Source: Lysobacteraceae bacterium (GTDB lineage Bacteria > Pseudomonadota > Gammaproteobacteria > Xanthomonadales > Xanthomonadaceae). From it: DNA of 64,000 nucleotides. Within the stretch, counting starts at the first letter, position 1; every line of letters begins with the position of its first letter. The stretch is taken from positions 19,983 to 83,982 of the forward strand of contig JAUXUI010000100.1 in the NCBI GenBank assembly GCA_030681035.1, read 5' to 3'. This document shows, in pieces, positions 36,239 to 44,258 of the stretch. Position numbers and translations under genes: made by a program. The notes beneath the pieces were generated by a model. The model saw only the letters and a list, made by a program, of their open reading frames with translations. It was not told the DNA's origin and did not search any database.

Positions 36239-36919
36239 TCAGAAAATTTCGCGAATCTGAGACAACGCCATTTCACCGGCACCCTCGACCCGCAACATCG
36301 GCTGCCCGCTTCCGGCAGCAAGGCTTACACCCAGCACGGCCGCCTGGGTAAAGGTTTCAGCAGCCCGCACATCCGAGCCAGAAATGACTTGTGCGCTCAT
36401 CACGTAGCTGCCCGGCGCGAGCACGCTGCCATCGCTGGCACGACCGTCCCATGAGAAGCCCACCATGCCCGCCGGCTGTGGGCCCAGCTCAACCGTTCGC
36501 AGCAGGCGACCGTTGAGATCGGCGATTTGCACCGTGACCTTGCCGCCGGACACTGGGTTATCGACCGCACCGGTCGCCGCTGTTTCACCGTCGAAACCAA
36601 GCAATGGCGATGAAAACAGCACTTGTCGCCCGATCAGGCCCGCCGCACGCAGGGCCTGATCGCCTTGCAACGTACTGGCCAATCCACCGAACGAATCCTG
36701 CAAACCCTGGATACCCGACACCGTACTGAACTGCGCCAATTGGCCAAGAAACTGTGTGCTGTCGGTGGGTTGCGTGGGGTCCTGATTGCGAAATTGGGTA
36801 ATCATGAGCTTGAGAAAGTCCTCTTGCCCCAGCGCATCCCGATTGCCGGCCAATGAAGCGGCGGTCTGCCCGGAAATACTGGCGTTGAGCGAATTGCTGA
36901 TTGCGGAAAGATCGTTCAT
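36239..36919 (-). CDS. flgD: Flagellar hook-capping protein FlgD
   Basis: 226 residues. The conserved N-terminal part is GQEDFLKLMITQFRNQDPTQ with STQFLGQLAQFSTVSGIQGL. The C-terminal part has FlgD Ig-like and tudor-like domains (LNGRLLRTVELGPQPAGMVG, FSWDGRASDGSVLAPGSYVM). FlgD caps the growing hook. The ATG at 36919 was chosen over an upstream TTG. Confidence 0.94.
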   Translation of the reverse strand: MNDLSAISNSLNASISGQTAASLAGNRDALGQEDFLKLMITQFRNQDPTQPTDSTQFLGQLAQFSTVSGIQGLQDSFGGLASTLQGDQALRAAGLIGRQVLFSSPLLGFDGETAATGAVDNPVSGGKVTVQIADLNGRLLRTVELGPQPAGMVGFSWDGRASDGSVLAPGSYVMSAQVISGSDVRAAETFTQAAVLGVSLAAGSGQPMLRVEGAGEMALSQIREIF

Positions 36920-36930
36920 GGCGTACTCCG

Positions 36931-37359
36931 TCAACGGCCAATGCTGAGTGTGTCGAGCATCGCCTGCTTGGCGCTGTTCATGATCTCGACGTTGTTTTGG
37001 TAAGTGCGTGAGGCGGAAATCATGTTGACCAGTTCATCGACCGGGTTGACGTTGGGCGCAAATACATTGCCCTCGGCATTGGCAAGCGGGTTGCCCGGGT
37101 CATAACGCACATTCACCGGCGCCTGACTCTCGACGATGCCGAGCACGCGCACACCGCTTGCCGAATCGTCGCCAGCCAGCGCCGACTGGATCGCCGCGAA
37201 TACTGGCTGGCGAGCGCGGTAAACCTGCTCAGGGCTCGACGCCACCGAATCGGCGTTAGCCATGTTCGATGCGGTGGTGTTGAGCCGCACCGACTGCGCC
37301 AGCATCCCCGACGCGGCGGTATCAAAGATGCGAAACATGCTGGAGGAAGATGCGTCCAT
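36931..37359 (-). CDS. flgC: Flagellar proximal rod protein FlgC
   Basis: 142 residues. It begins MDASSSSMFRIFDTAASGML followed by AQSVRLNTTASNMANADSVA and ends NPVDELVNMISASRTYQNNV-type sequence with IMNSAKQAMLDTLSIGR. The start is one base after the flgB stop; a second ATG seven codons in lacks a ribosome-binding site. Rod component exported with FlgB, FlgF and FliE. Confidence 0.94.
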   Translation of the reverse strand: MDASSSSMFRIFDTAASGMLAQSVRLNTTASNMANADSVASSPEQVYRARQPVFAAIQSALAGDDSASGVRVLGIVESQAPVNVRYDPGNPLANAEGNVFAPNVNPVDELVNMISASRTYQNNVEIMNSAKQAMLDTLSIGR

Positions 37360-37360
37360 G

Positions 37361-37768
37361 TCACGCCGCTCCGGTGATGGCCATGCGCAACATCCGCACC
37401 TGGCCATTGATGAAGGTCAGGCTGGCCTGGTATCGCACACTGTTTTCGGCGTAGGCGGCCTGTTCGATCTGGGTATCCACGGTGTTGCCGTCCATCGCCG
37501 GCTGCGCCGGCATGCGATAGCGCAAGGCCATGTTGGCATCGGCGCCAGCTCGTCCGGCATCGATATGCCCCGCCTGCGTAGCCGCAAGATTCAGTGGCGC
37601 ATCGACACTGGTTTCACGCGCCATCAGCGCACGGAAGTCGAGATCGCGGGCGAGATAGTGCGGCGTATCGGCATTGGCAATATTGCTGGCCAACACTTGC
37701 GCACGCTGCGAAAAAAGACTCAAGGCTTGCGCCTGAATGCCGAACAAGGGGTCGGGGGTGATGGCCAT
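37361..37768 (-). CDS. flgB: Flagellar proximal rod protein FlgB
   Basis: 135 residues. Characteristic N-terminus DPLFGIQAQALSLFSQRAQV with LASNIANADTPHYLARDLDF, and C-terminus IEQAAYAENSVRYQASLTFI. First gene of the eleven-gene flgB-L operon. GCGGAG six bases before the ATG serves as ribosome-binding site. A sigma-54 promoter lies about 35 bases upstream of the start codon. Confidence 0.95.
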   Translation of the reverse strand: MAITPDPLFGIQAQALSLFSQRAQVLASNIANADTPHYLARDLDFRALMARETSVDAPLNLAATQAGHIDAGRAGADANMALRYRMPAQPAMDGNTVDTQIEQAAYAENSVRYQASLTFINGQVRMLRMAITGAA

Positions 37769-37803
37769 TGCAAACTCCGCAGATCATCGTCAGCGGAGCT
37801 AAA

Positions 37804-37818
37804 GCAACTCTTGTGCCA
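37804..37818 (-). promoter_or_regulatory. Sigma-54 (RpoN) promoter of the flgB operon
   Basis: Minus-strand TGGCAC-AAGAG-TTGC (37818-37804), an exact match to the -24/-12 core TGGCAC-N5-TTGC, followed by TTT. It places the transcription start near 37792 and the flgB ATG at 37768. Sigma-54 control of rod-hook operons is known in Pseudomonas and Xanthomonas. Confidence 0.88.
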
Positions 37819-37951
37819 TCCGCACAAAACCGGCCTGCACCTCTTGAAAATCGCATTGCAGCGCGGTTTTCAATGCACAGCGGCAACAATTTGCCGCCGC
37901 CAACGGCAAGGTGTGCGCGTTGCGCGGCGCCAGAGAACCGTCAGAACAGCT

Positions 37952-38884
37952 TCAATCCGATGCCGGCAACAACTCCAGTATCGCCTTGGCCAGGATATCG
38001 GGATTGAACTTGGCAACAAAGCGATCAGCACCAACGCTGGCCACGGTGTCGGCGTTGAAGCCGCCGCTGAGCGAGGAATGCAATAGCACGCGCAGGCGCG
38101 CCAATGCGGGGTCTTCGCGAATGGCGCGGGTCAGTGCATAGCCATCAAGGCGCGGCATTTCGATATCGGAAATCACCAGGCTGGGTAATTCCTCAACATC
38201 ATCAGCGGCTGCGTTGCGCAAATACTCCAGTGCCTGTGCGCCATCGTGAGCCAGTGTATAGGGCAAACCCAATCGCTTGGCGATCTCTTCCATATTGCGA
38301 CGAGCCACCGATGAGTCATCAACGATCAACAACCGTCGGCGGCCATGCCCAGCCTGGCTTCCGGCACCGTGCAGAGTTGGCGACAACGCCAGCGTCACGC
38401 CACTGACATCGGCCAATATCTGCTCGACATCAACAATCATCACCAGCGCCCCATCCACCCGCGTGGTGGCATTGATGCGCGGGCCCACCATGCCCACGCG
38501 CGGCGGTTCAACCGTTGCCACATCCACATGCACGATGCGATCAACAGCGCCGACGATGAACGCCTGCACGCTGCGGCTGAACTCAGTCACCACCATATGC
38601 GCCTGCGCGCTGCCGGCCAGTGGCGGCAAACCAAGCGCCAACGCCAGATCGATCACCGGGATCGTCTTGCCGCGATAGTCCACCGACCCGGCAACAAAGG
38701 CATTTTGCCCGAGCAATGGCGTGATCGTCGGGCAGCGCAACACCTCTCGCACCTTGAATACATTCAAGGCACAACGCGCACCGCCATCGTTCACGGAAAA
38801 AAGCAGCATGGCCATGCGGTTATGGCCTGCAAGACGAATCTGCCGCTCAACACCTTCAAGCACATTGCCCATCGCGGTCTTCAT
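37952..38884 (-). CDS. cheV: Chemotaxis coupling protein CheV (CheW domain plus receiver)
   Basis: 310 residues. The N-terminal CheW domain has RLAGHNRMAMLLF-type sequence, ALNVFKVREVLRCPTITPLL, GSVDYRGKTIPVIDLALALG. The C-terminal response-regulator receiver has LLIVDDSSVARRNMEEIAKR, the phospho-acceptor SLVISDIEMPRLDGY, and VGADRFVAKFNPDILAKAI with the conserved Lys. CheV couples chemoreceptors to CheA and may act in adaptation. The ATG at 38884 is fixed by a sigma-28 promoter directly upstream, which excludes longer in-frame starts. CheV genes beside flgA/flgM are usual in gammaproteobacteria. Confidence 0.93.
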   Translation of the reverse strand: MKTAMGNVLEGVERQIRLAGHNRMAMLLFSVNDGGARCALNVFKVREVLRCPTITPLLGQNAFVAGSVDYRGKTIPVIDLALALGLPPLAGSAQAHMVVTEFSRSVQAFIVGAVDRIVHVDVATVEPPRVGMVGPRINATTRVDGALVMIVDVEQILADVSGVTLALSPTLHGAGSQAGHGRRRLLIVDDSSVARRNMEEIAKRLGLPYTLAHDGAQALEYLRNAAADDVEELPSLVISDIEMPRLDGYALTRAIREDPALARLRVLLHSSLSGGFNADTVASVGADRFVAKFNPDILAKAILELLPASD

Positions 38885-38904
38885 CCATCGCCTGCTGTCC
38901 CAAG

Positions 38905-38931
38905 CTATCGGCCAGGTCTGCCACAACTTTA
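38905..38931 (-). promoter_or_regulatory. Sigma-28 (FliA) promoter of cheV
   Basis: Minus-strand TAAAGTTG (38931-38924), 11 bases, GCCGATAG (38912-38905). This differs at only two positions from the enterobacterial FliA consensus TAAAGTTT-N11-GCCGATAA. It leaves a leader of about 12 bases. Confidence 0.9.
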
Positions 38932-38962
38932 CCTGCCCGTTCGTCATTGCAACCCTGGACCC

Positions 38963-39057
38963 GGGACTTCGTGATTGATGGGTTTCGGTCGCTACGCGAC
39001 AGCGTTCGCTGCGCGAACTACGCCTTCGTTGCACTCGGTCGCTGCGCTCTACCCACC
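38963..39057. repeat. Interrupted GATGGGTTTCG...CTCTACCCACC element
   Basis: Shares GGGACTTCGTGATTGATGGG with 8431-8450. After GATGGGTTTCG (38977-38987) there are 54 extra bases, then CTGCGCTCTACCCACC (39042-39057). The insert holds two hairpins: GTCGC-TAC-GCGAC (38988-39000) and GTTCGC-TGC-GCGAAC (39004-39018). The uninterrupted form is at 63861-63889. Confidence 0.8.
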
Positions 39058-39171
39058 CGTCCTGCGTCGCTGCCTTTGCGTCCTTTGCGGACCATCCGCT
39101 TGTTTCGTACGGCACCGCAATTCGCGTATCTGCCAAACCCGGGGCTCGGGATACACCCCAAACCAAATCAA

Positions 39172-39186
39172 TGGCATGCATATTGC
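39172..39186 (+). promoter_or_regulatory. Sigma-54 (RpoN) promoter of the chemoreceptor-flgA operon
   Basis: TGGCATGCATATTGC followed by TT matches TGGCAY-N5-TTGC. It lies 84 bases upstream of the chemoreceptor ATG and is separate from the sigma-28 promoter of the divergent cheV. Confidence 0.82.
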
Positions 39187-39269
39187 TTGTAACTACTTGC
39201 AATCATCACCGGCAATCACGGCTTGCATCATTTACAACGCATTTCCACAACGCATCACACGAGGTTGAC

Positions 39270-40589
39270 ATGGGTATTCTGCTTGTTCGGCACGTTCACC
39301 AAATGGCATCGGCAGCAGCTGCCGGCGACTGGCCGCGCCTGGAGGCGTTGCAGGCGCAGCATCCAGCGACCGCACGCGCGCTGGCGCCATTGCTGGCGAG
39401 CGAGGCGCAGCAACGCATGCGCCAGGATGCCGGTGTATCCAACCAACTACGCGCATTGGAGGAACAAGGCAATGCGCTGGATGCCAGCTTTGCGTTGGGG
39501 CGAACGCTGGATGATCTGGTTCGACATGCCAAGGATGCGGGCGCGGGTGCCGACAATTTGACGCTCGCTGCTACTCCGCTGACGAATGCGCTCAATACCC
39601 TGGCTGACGCGGTTAGCACAGCGACCCAGAGCGTTGACCAAGGGCAAGCGCAAACCAGTGATCTGGAAGCACAACTGCGCCTCATGCGCAGTGCTTTGGC
39701 CGCAATGACTCAAGCGCATGAACAATTCATCCAGTTTTTTGGCCAGATCCGCGAGCAAACTGCTGCGGTTCAGGAGATTGCTCACCAAATCAACCTGGTG
39801 GCGCTGAACGCGGCAATCGAGGCCGCCCGCGCGGGTGAAGCGGGACGCAGCTTTGCCGTGGTTGCCGATGAAGTGAAGCAATTGGCGGAAAAGACAACCC
39901 TCACCACTGGCGAGATTGAAACCATCACGCAGACGATGGGCGAGTTTGCGGCACGATTGGACAATGGCGTAAAGGGCGCGATCAAACGTCTGGATCGTGC
40001 CGAACAGGGCACGCAAGGCATTCAGTCGGCAATCATTCATTCGCGTGCGCAGATCGGTGAGTTGACCCTGCACGCGACGGCTGCAACCTCGGGCCTGCAA
40101 AGCTTGGGTAATGCGCAACGGGGAATCGCTGCGTCGCTGGCAGAACTGTCGCGTTCAAACACGGTCGCTCGCCGGCACACCGACACGATCACACGCGGCT
40201 GTTTGCTCGCGCACCGCATCGCGGCCAGTCGTTTGGGCGAGCACAGCGCGGGCAGCGAGCACACCCTGATCGCGGTGCTCGAAACAGCGCGCAGCATGCG
40301 ACGCGCCATCGAGCTGGCGGCAACACGCCCCGGCTGCGAGGATATGCGCTGGCTGGACGCCGAGGCGCCAGGCCAGCAGATGCTGACCTGGGTCACCAGG
40401 CTAGGCAAGACATCGCTCAACGACGGCCTGGACAAAACCACACAGTCTTTTGTGCAGCTGTGTCGTGATCTGGTTACCTTGCTTGGCAACGGCAAGTCCA
40501 GCGAAGCCAAATCGCGAATATCCGAGCTCGACAGCCTGCTGGAACGCCTGAGCCATGCCCCTCAAACGCCATTGGGTGCCACCCAATGA
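39270..40589 (+). CDS. Soluble methyl-accepting chemotaxis protein
   Basis: 439 residues without any membrane span. The signalling hairpin tip is [20 protein letters not shown] followed by [20 protein letters not shown], the diagnostic MCP motif that contacts CheA and CheW. The N-terminal about 150 residues are helical and Ala/Gln-rich with no PAS, HAMP or 4HB ligand domain that I recognise. The C-terminal about 130 residues after the hairpin are also unassigned and may be a sensor. It is therefore a cytoplasmic receptor of unknown input. GAGG five bases upstream supports the ATG. It overlaps flgA by four bases and has its own sigma-54 promoter. Confidence 0.88.
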   Translation: MGILLVRHVHQMASAAAAGDWPRLEALQAQHPATARALAPLLASEAQQRMRQDAGVSNQLRALEEQGNALDASFALGRTLDDLVRHAKDAGAGADNLTLAATPLTNALNTLADAVSTATQSVDQGQAQTSDLEAQLRLMRSALAAMTQAHEQFIQFFGQIREQTAAVQEIAHQINLVALNAAIEAARAGEAGRSFAVVADEVKQLAEKTTLTTGEIETITQTMGEFAARLDNGVKGAIKRLDRAEQGTQGIQSAIIHSRAQIGELTLHATAATSGLQSLGNAQRGIAASLAELSRSNTVARRHTDTITRGCLLAHRIAASRLGEHSAGSEHTLIAVLETARSMRRAIELAATRPGCEDMRWLDAEAPGQQMLTWVTRLGKTSLNDGLDKTTQSFVQLCRDLVTLLGNGKSSEAKSRISELDSLLERLSHAPQTPLGATQ

Positions 40590-41281
40590 TGCAAATTGGT
40601 CTCCTGTCGCTCGTTGCGGGATTGGCGTTTTCGGTGCTTGCACCGGCAGCCGATGCGATACAGCCATTGGAAAGCATTCGTGCGGCGGCTGAACACGCTG
40701 CGCGCGCTGCGTTCAAACCGCTGGGCGGAGATTTGCGCATTGGCGAGATTGCCATCGACTCGCGTCTGCGTGTGGCAGCCTGCGCCGCGCCATTGAAAGC
40801 CCAACTGGACGGCCCAGCAGCAGCGCGCAGTATCGTTGCAGTGAGCTGCCCGCACCCAGTGGCATGGTCGTTGCGCATTGCAGTTCACGCAGAGCTGTGG
40901 CGGCCGATTGCGGTGAACATGAGCGCGGCAAGACGCGGCAGCATCCTCGCCGCAGGGCAGATTCAGATGCAAACACACGAGGTCCTCAGTCTATCGCGCG
41001 GTTACTACGGCGACAGTGGACAGGTGATCGGCCAGCAAGCCTCTCGAAACATCAAAGCCAATGAAATTGTGCATTTAGGCATGATCGAGGCGCCCCGATT
41101 GGTAAAACGTGGCGACTCGATCATTATTACCGCCGCAGATGGGCGCATTGCCGTGCGCACGCAAGGGATTGCACTCCAGGATGGCATCGAAGGGGCAGCG
41201 GTGCAGGTGCGCAATCCGCGCTCTGGCCGCGTGATAACCGGTGAAGTAACCGCCCGCGGCACGGTTTCTGTGCTGCCTTGA
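40586..41281 (+). CDS. flgA: Flagellar P-ring assembly chaperone FlgA
   Basis: 231 residues with a signal peptide ([20 protein letters not shown]). The C-terminal SAF-type domain has [60 protein letters not shown] and [18 protein letters not shown]. FlgA is periplasmic and helps FlgI form the P ring. It overlaps the chemoreceptor gene by four bases (ATGA), so it is probably expressed from the sigma-54 promoter upstream of that gene. Confidence 0.92.
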   Translation: MMQIGLLSLVAGLAFSVLAPAADAIQPLESIRAAAEHAARAAFKPLGGDLRIGEIAIDSRLRVAACAAPLKAQLDGPAAARSIVAVSCPHPVAWSLRIAVHAELWRPIAVNMSAARRGSILAAGQIQMQTHEVLSLSRGYYGDSGQVIGQQASRNIKANEIVHLGMIEAPRLVKRGDSIIITAADGRIAVRTQGIALQDGIEGAAVQVRNPRSGRVITGEVTARGTVSVLP

Positions 41282-41303
41282 GCATGCGTCGGTAAAATAT
41301 TGC

Positions 41304-41330
41304 TAAAGTTTTTATTGTTGCCGCCGAAAC
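41304..41330 (+). promoter_or_regulatory. Sigma-28 (FliA) promoter of flgM-flgN
   Basis: TAAAGTTT (41304-41311), 11 bases, GCCGAAAC (41323-41330). The -35 half is a perfect match and the -10 half differs at two positions. It is 41 bases from the flgM ATG. FliA-driven flgM gives the well-known negative feedback. Confidence 0.9.
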
Positions 41331-41371
41331 AGGGGCAAGCCGCATTCGGGGCTGGCCGTGAGGAACCCATC

Positions 41372-41677
41372 ATGAACAACAATATCAGTGGTTTGGGCGG
41401 CGCCAACGCACCGCCGCTGGAAACACGAACGGCACCAAAGCAGGCGGAAGCGGAAGCTGCCGCACCTGCCCGCCGTGAAGGTGATCGGGTCAACCTGACC
41501 GAGTCGGCACGCTTGATCCAGCAATCCGAGCAGGCGCAATCTGCCGCACCCGCAGTCAACGCCGAGCGAGTCGCTGCGATTCGTCAGGATCTGGCCGCTG
41601 GACGCCTGAGCATATCGCCTGAGCGAATCGCCGATGGCTTGCTCGCCATCGAGCGGCAACTCGCCGGATCGAGCTGA
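41372..41677 (+). CDS. flgM: Anti-sigma-28 factor FlgM
   Basis: 101 residues, small and Ala/Glu-rich. The conserved C-terminal half carries DRVNLTESARLIQQSEQ and ERVAAIRQDLAAGRLSISPE, RIADGLLAIERQL, the region that binds FliA. FlgM blocks late-class flagellar transcription until it is exported through the finished hook. It has its own sigma-28 promoter and is followed two bases later by flgN. Confidence 0.9.
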   Translation: MNNNISGLGGANAPPLETRTAPKQAEAEAAAPARREGDRVNLTESARLIQQSEQAQSAAPAVNAERVAAIRQDLAAGRLSISPERIADGLLAIERQLAGSS

Positions 41678-41679
41678 TC

Positions 41680-42162
41680 ATGGAATCACAGGCCAGACTT
41701 ACCGACGCGCTGGCCGAGACGGCGCTCGCCATCGCTACCCAGGCGGACCGGCTCGAAGGAGTTTTACAGCTTGAACGCGAGGCACTGGTCGCCAACGATG
41801 ACCGCACGTTGGATTCGGTAGCACGCGACAAAGACCTCATCGTGCGCACCTTGGAAACTCAGGAACGCGAGCGGCTGCATCTCGCGCGCGCGCTCGACAT
41901 CTCGCCGGGTCCAGCACCGATGCGCGCCGCATTGGCAGAACACGGCGCTGCACGCGATGCGTGGGCGCACTGCGTGGGCGTGCTTGAACGTTGTCAAGCG
42001 ATCAACTCGGCCAACGGCCGGATTGTGGAAATCAAACTGCAGAATGTTCGCACTGCGTTGGATCTGCTGTCGGGCAGGGATATGGCAACCAGTGCCACGA
42101 CTTACGGCCCAACCGGCCGTACTGCACGTGTACACAGCCCCCTGACCATCGCACGGGCCTGA
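41680..42162 (+). CDS. flgN: Flagellar export chaperone FlgN
   Basis: 160 residues, almost all alpha-helical and predicted coiled coil (LEGVLQLEREALVANDDRTL, DKDLIVRTLETQERERLHLA). It ends QNVRTALDLLSGRDMATSAT with a TYGPTGRT tail, typical of FlgN. It binds FlgK and FlgL before export. It lies directly after flgM. Confidence 0.9.
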   Translation: MESQARLTDALAETALAIATQADRLEGVLQLEREALVANDDRTLDSVARDKDLIVRTLETQERERLHLARALDISPGPAPMRAALAEHGAARDAWAHCVGVLERCQAINSANGRIVEIKLQNVRTALDLLSGRDMATSATTYGPTGRTARVHSPLTIARA

Positions 42163-42191
42163 TCGGCAAGCGCATTGCCCCGGGCCCGGCC

Positions 42192-42881
42192 GTGATCACA
42201 GACCCACCGCAAATTCGTTCGCTGATCAATCACATGATCCGGGGCAAGGTTCCCATTACGGTGATGCTGCCCGAGCGTGAAGGCTTCTTCAGCAGCCTGT
42301 TGCTGGACAGCGACCGCGAAGACGGCAGCCTGCTGGCCGACGAATTGTTTCCGGCACGCGGCCACCAGGCCGTGGAACCTGGAATGGAAATACGCGTGCT
42401 GGGAAACCTTGATGGCATTGAAGTGCGCTTCAGAAGCCGCGTCATCAAGATACATGCAGCGCCACCGGCAGCCAGTTATAGTCTGGCCATGCCAACTGCA
42501 ATGGATTACAAGCAGCGACGCAACGCATTTCGTGTTCCAGTTTCGCCGGCATCGGCCATTCCAGTGCATCTGCGCGCTGAGGGCTTCAACGCCAAAGGCA
42601 CATTGACTGACATCTCGCACAACGGCTTGCGTGTCGCCATGCGCAACGCAAGCTCCCTGCCCATGGGCACGGAGTTGCTTTGCGAGATTGAATTGCCCAA
42701 CGAACCCATCAGCGCAAAGGCGGAAGCCCGGCACAGCGAACCCGACCGACGCGGCCTGGGGGTGGTGTATGTTGGGTTCCGATTCCTGGAGCTGAACCGC
42801 GAACACCAGCGTACTATCAATCGATTCACTGCCAACCTGCAGCGCGATCAACTGCGTGCCCGTCGCATGTTTCACTCCTGA
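42192..42881 (+). CDS. PilZ-domain c-di-GMP receptor, YcgR type
   Basis: 229 residues from a GTG start (VITDPPQIRSLINHMIRGKV). The N-terminal YcgR-like domain is followed by a PilZ domain with both cyclic-di-GMP motifs: RxxxR in QRRNAFRV and D/NxSxxG in LTDISHNGLRVAM. In the YcgR model, c-di-GMP-bound protein slows flagellar rotation. It sits between flgN and an EAL-HDOD gene, which supports a motility role. The upstream gap of 29 bases has no ATG in frame, so the GTG is the best start but not proven. Confidence 0.85.
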   Translation: MITDPPQIRSLINHMIRGKVPITVMLPEREGFFSSLLLDSDREDGSLLADELFPARGHQAVEPGMEIRVLGNLDGIEVRFRSRVIKIHAAPPAASYSLAMPTAMDYKQRRNAFRVPVSPASAIPVHLRAEGFNAKGTLTDISHNGLRVAMRNASSLPMGTELLCEIELPNEPISAKAEARHSEPDRRGLGVVYVGFRFLELNREHQRTINRFTANLQRDQLRARRMFHS

Positions 42882-42888
42882 GGTCGCC

Positions 42889-44154
42889 ATGCCCGATTCC
42901 ACCAACGCAATGTTTCAGCCCGACCTGCCCTCGATGGTGGCGCGGCAGGCGATCCTTGATCGTGACCAGAAACTTTTTGGTTACGAACTGCTGTTCCGTG
43001 CGACCTTGGCTGACCGTCACGCCAACATCACCGATGGCGACGCGGCAACCGCACGCGTTTTGATGCAGGCATTGGTGGATATCGGCATCGAGCGGCTGGT
43101 TGGCGATTCGCATGCTCTGTTCAACATGACCCGCCGATTGTTGCTGGAGCACGAGTTGCTGCCGATCTCGGGCAAACGCATCGGTCTTGAGCTGCTGGAA
43201 GATCAGGTGATTGATGAAGCACTGCTGACTGCGCTGCGCGACTTGTCGCGCCGCGGCTACCTGATCGTGCTCGACGATTTTGTCTTGCGCGAACAAACAC
43301 CTGAAATCAATGAATTGCTCGAACTCGCTGACATCATCAAGATCGAGATACCCAATCGTACCGATAGTGATCTCGCCGAACAGATTGCACGTTTGCGCCC
43401 CTTTCGCGCTCGCCTGGTTGCCGAAAAAGTAGAAACGCACGACGAATTTCAGCGTTGTCTTGCACTCGGGTTCGATCTATTCCAGGGCTACTTCTTCTTT
43501 CGCCCCGAGATCATCGGCGAAGGCAACGTCTCGGAAACCGGCCTCAGCGTAATGCGGCTGCTGGCGGCGTTGGAGGATGCCAACAATGGCCCGAAGGAAC
43601 TGGAGAGCATCATCACCTCCGATGCCGTGCTCAGCTACCGCCTGCTGCGGCTGGTCAACTCCGCCTACTTCGGCCTGAGCAGCTCGGTCAGTTCCTTGCG
43701 CCACGCAATCGTGTATTTGGGCATCGGCAATATTCGCAACTGGGTGCGGGTACTGGCCTTGGCTCGCCTGGACAATCGCCCACCTGAATTATTGAAGGCC
43801 GCGCTGGTGCGCGCCCGCATGTGCGAACAACTCATCACAGGTGGCAAGCCCAGCAGCAAAGGAGAGCAAGCGTTCATGGTCGGCCTGTTTTCGATGCTTG
43901 ATGCCTTGCTCAATGCACCGATGGATGAGTTGCTGAGCAACCTCAATCTGCCTGCTGAAGTCAGCCATGCCATTCACGACGGAAGCGGCCCGTTTGGCGC
44001 GCTGCTGGAACAGGTACAAGCCTGCGAACGTGCGCAATGGGAGTTGTTGGAATCCTGGGATGTCAGCCCGGTACTGCTCGCCTATACCTATTTGAGCGCG
44101 GTGGAATGGGCTGACCAGATGTTCAGTTTTGGCACTGCGCCGACTGGCAACTGA
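42889..44154 (+). CDS. EAL-HDOD signalling protein (YuxH type)
   Basis: 421 residues. The N-terminal EAL-like domain keeps GYELLFR (ExLxR), LFNMT, GLELLED, LDDF, IIKIE, EKVET and the GFDLFQGYFFFRPE signature. The loop that should read DDFGTGYS is DDFVLREQT, so phosphodiesterase activity is doubtful. The C-terminal HDOD domain has ALEDANNGPKELESIITSDA, LSYRLLRLVNSAYFGLSSSV and SSLRHAIVYLGIGNIRNWV. Known relatives tune swarming, surface motility or c-di-GMP responses. It follows the PilZ gene by seven bases, which suggests a paired sensor-effector role in the flgMN operon. Confidence 0.87.
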   Translation: MPDSTNAMFQPDLPSMVARQAILDRDQKLFGYELLFRATLADRHANITDGDAATARVLMQALVDIGIERLVGDSHALFNMTRRLLLEHELLPISGKRIGLELLEDQVIDEALLTALRDLSRRGYLIVLDDFVLREQTPEINELLELADIIKIEIPNRTDSDLAEQIARLRPFRARLVAEKVETHDEFQRCLALGFDLFQGYFFFRPEIIGEGNVSETGLSVMRLLAALEDANNGPKELESIITSDAVLSYRLLRLVNSAYFGLSSSVSSLRHAIVYLGIGNIRNWVRVLALARLDNRPPELLKAALVRARMCEQLITGGKPSSKGEQAFMVGLFSMLDALLNAPMDELLSNLNLPAEVSHAIHDGSGPFGALLEQVQACERAQWELLESWDVSPVLLAYTYLSAVEWADQMFSFGTAPTGN

Positions 44155-44258
44155 TACCCACCTGACACGCCCGCACGCCTGCCGCACCATTGCCGCATTA
44201 TCACGGAAAGCCCCGGGCCACAGGCTACAATGCAGCCTGCATTTGCCCGGAGTCCGCC

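Larger units (their letters stand above)
38885..39269. other. 385-base cheV / chemoreceptor intergenic region
   Basis: Holds, in order, the cheV sigma-28 promoter, an interrupted copy of the GATGGGTTTCG element (38977-39057), GC-rich remnants of repeats, and the sigma-54 promoter of the chemoreceptor gene (39172-39186) with a leader of about 70 bases and ribosome-binding site GAGG at 39261-39264. No further gene is supported. Confidence 0.8.

Noticed and set aside
37361..41677. Prophage or genomic-island boundary around the flagellar block
   Set aside because: No integrase, tRNA, att-like direct repeat or composition change; gene order is the normal chromosomal flagellar order.
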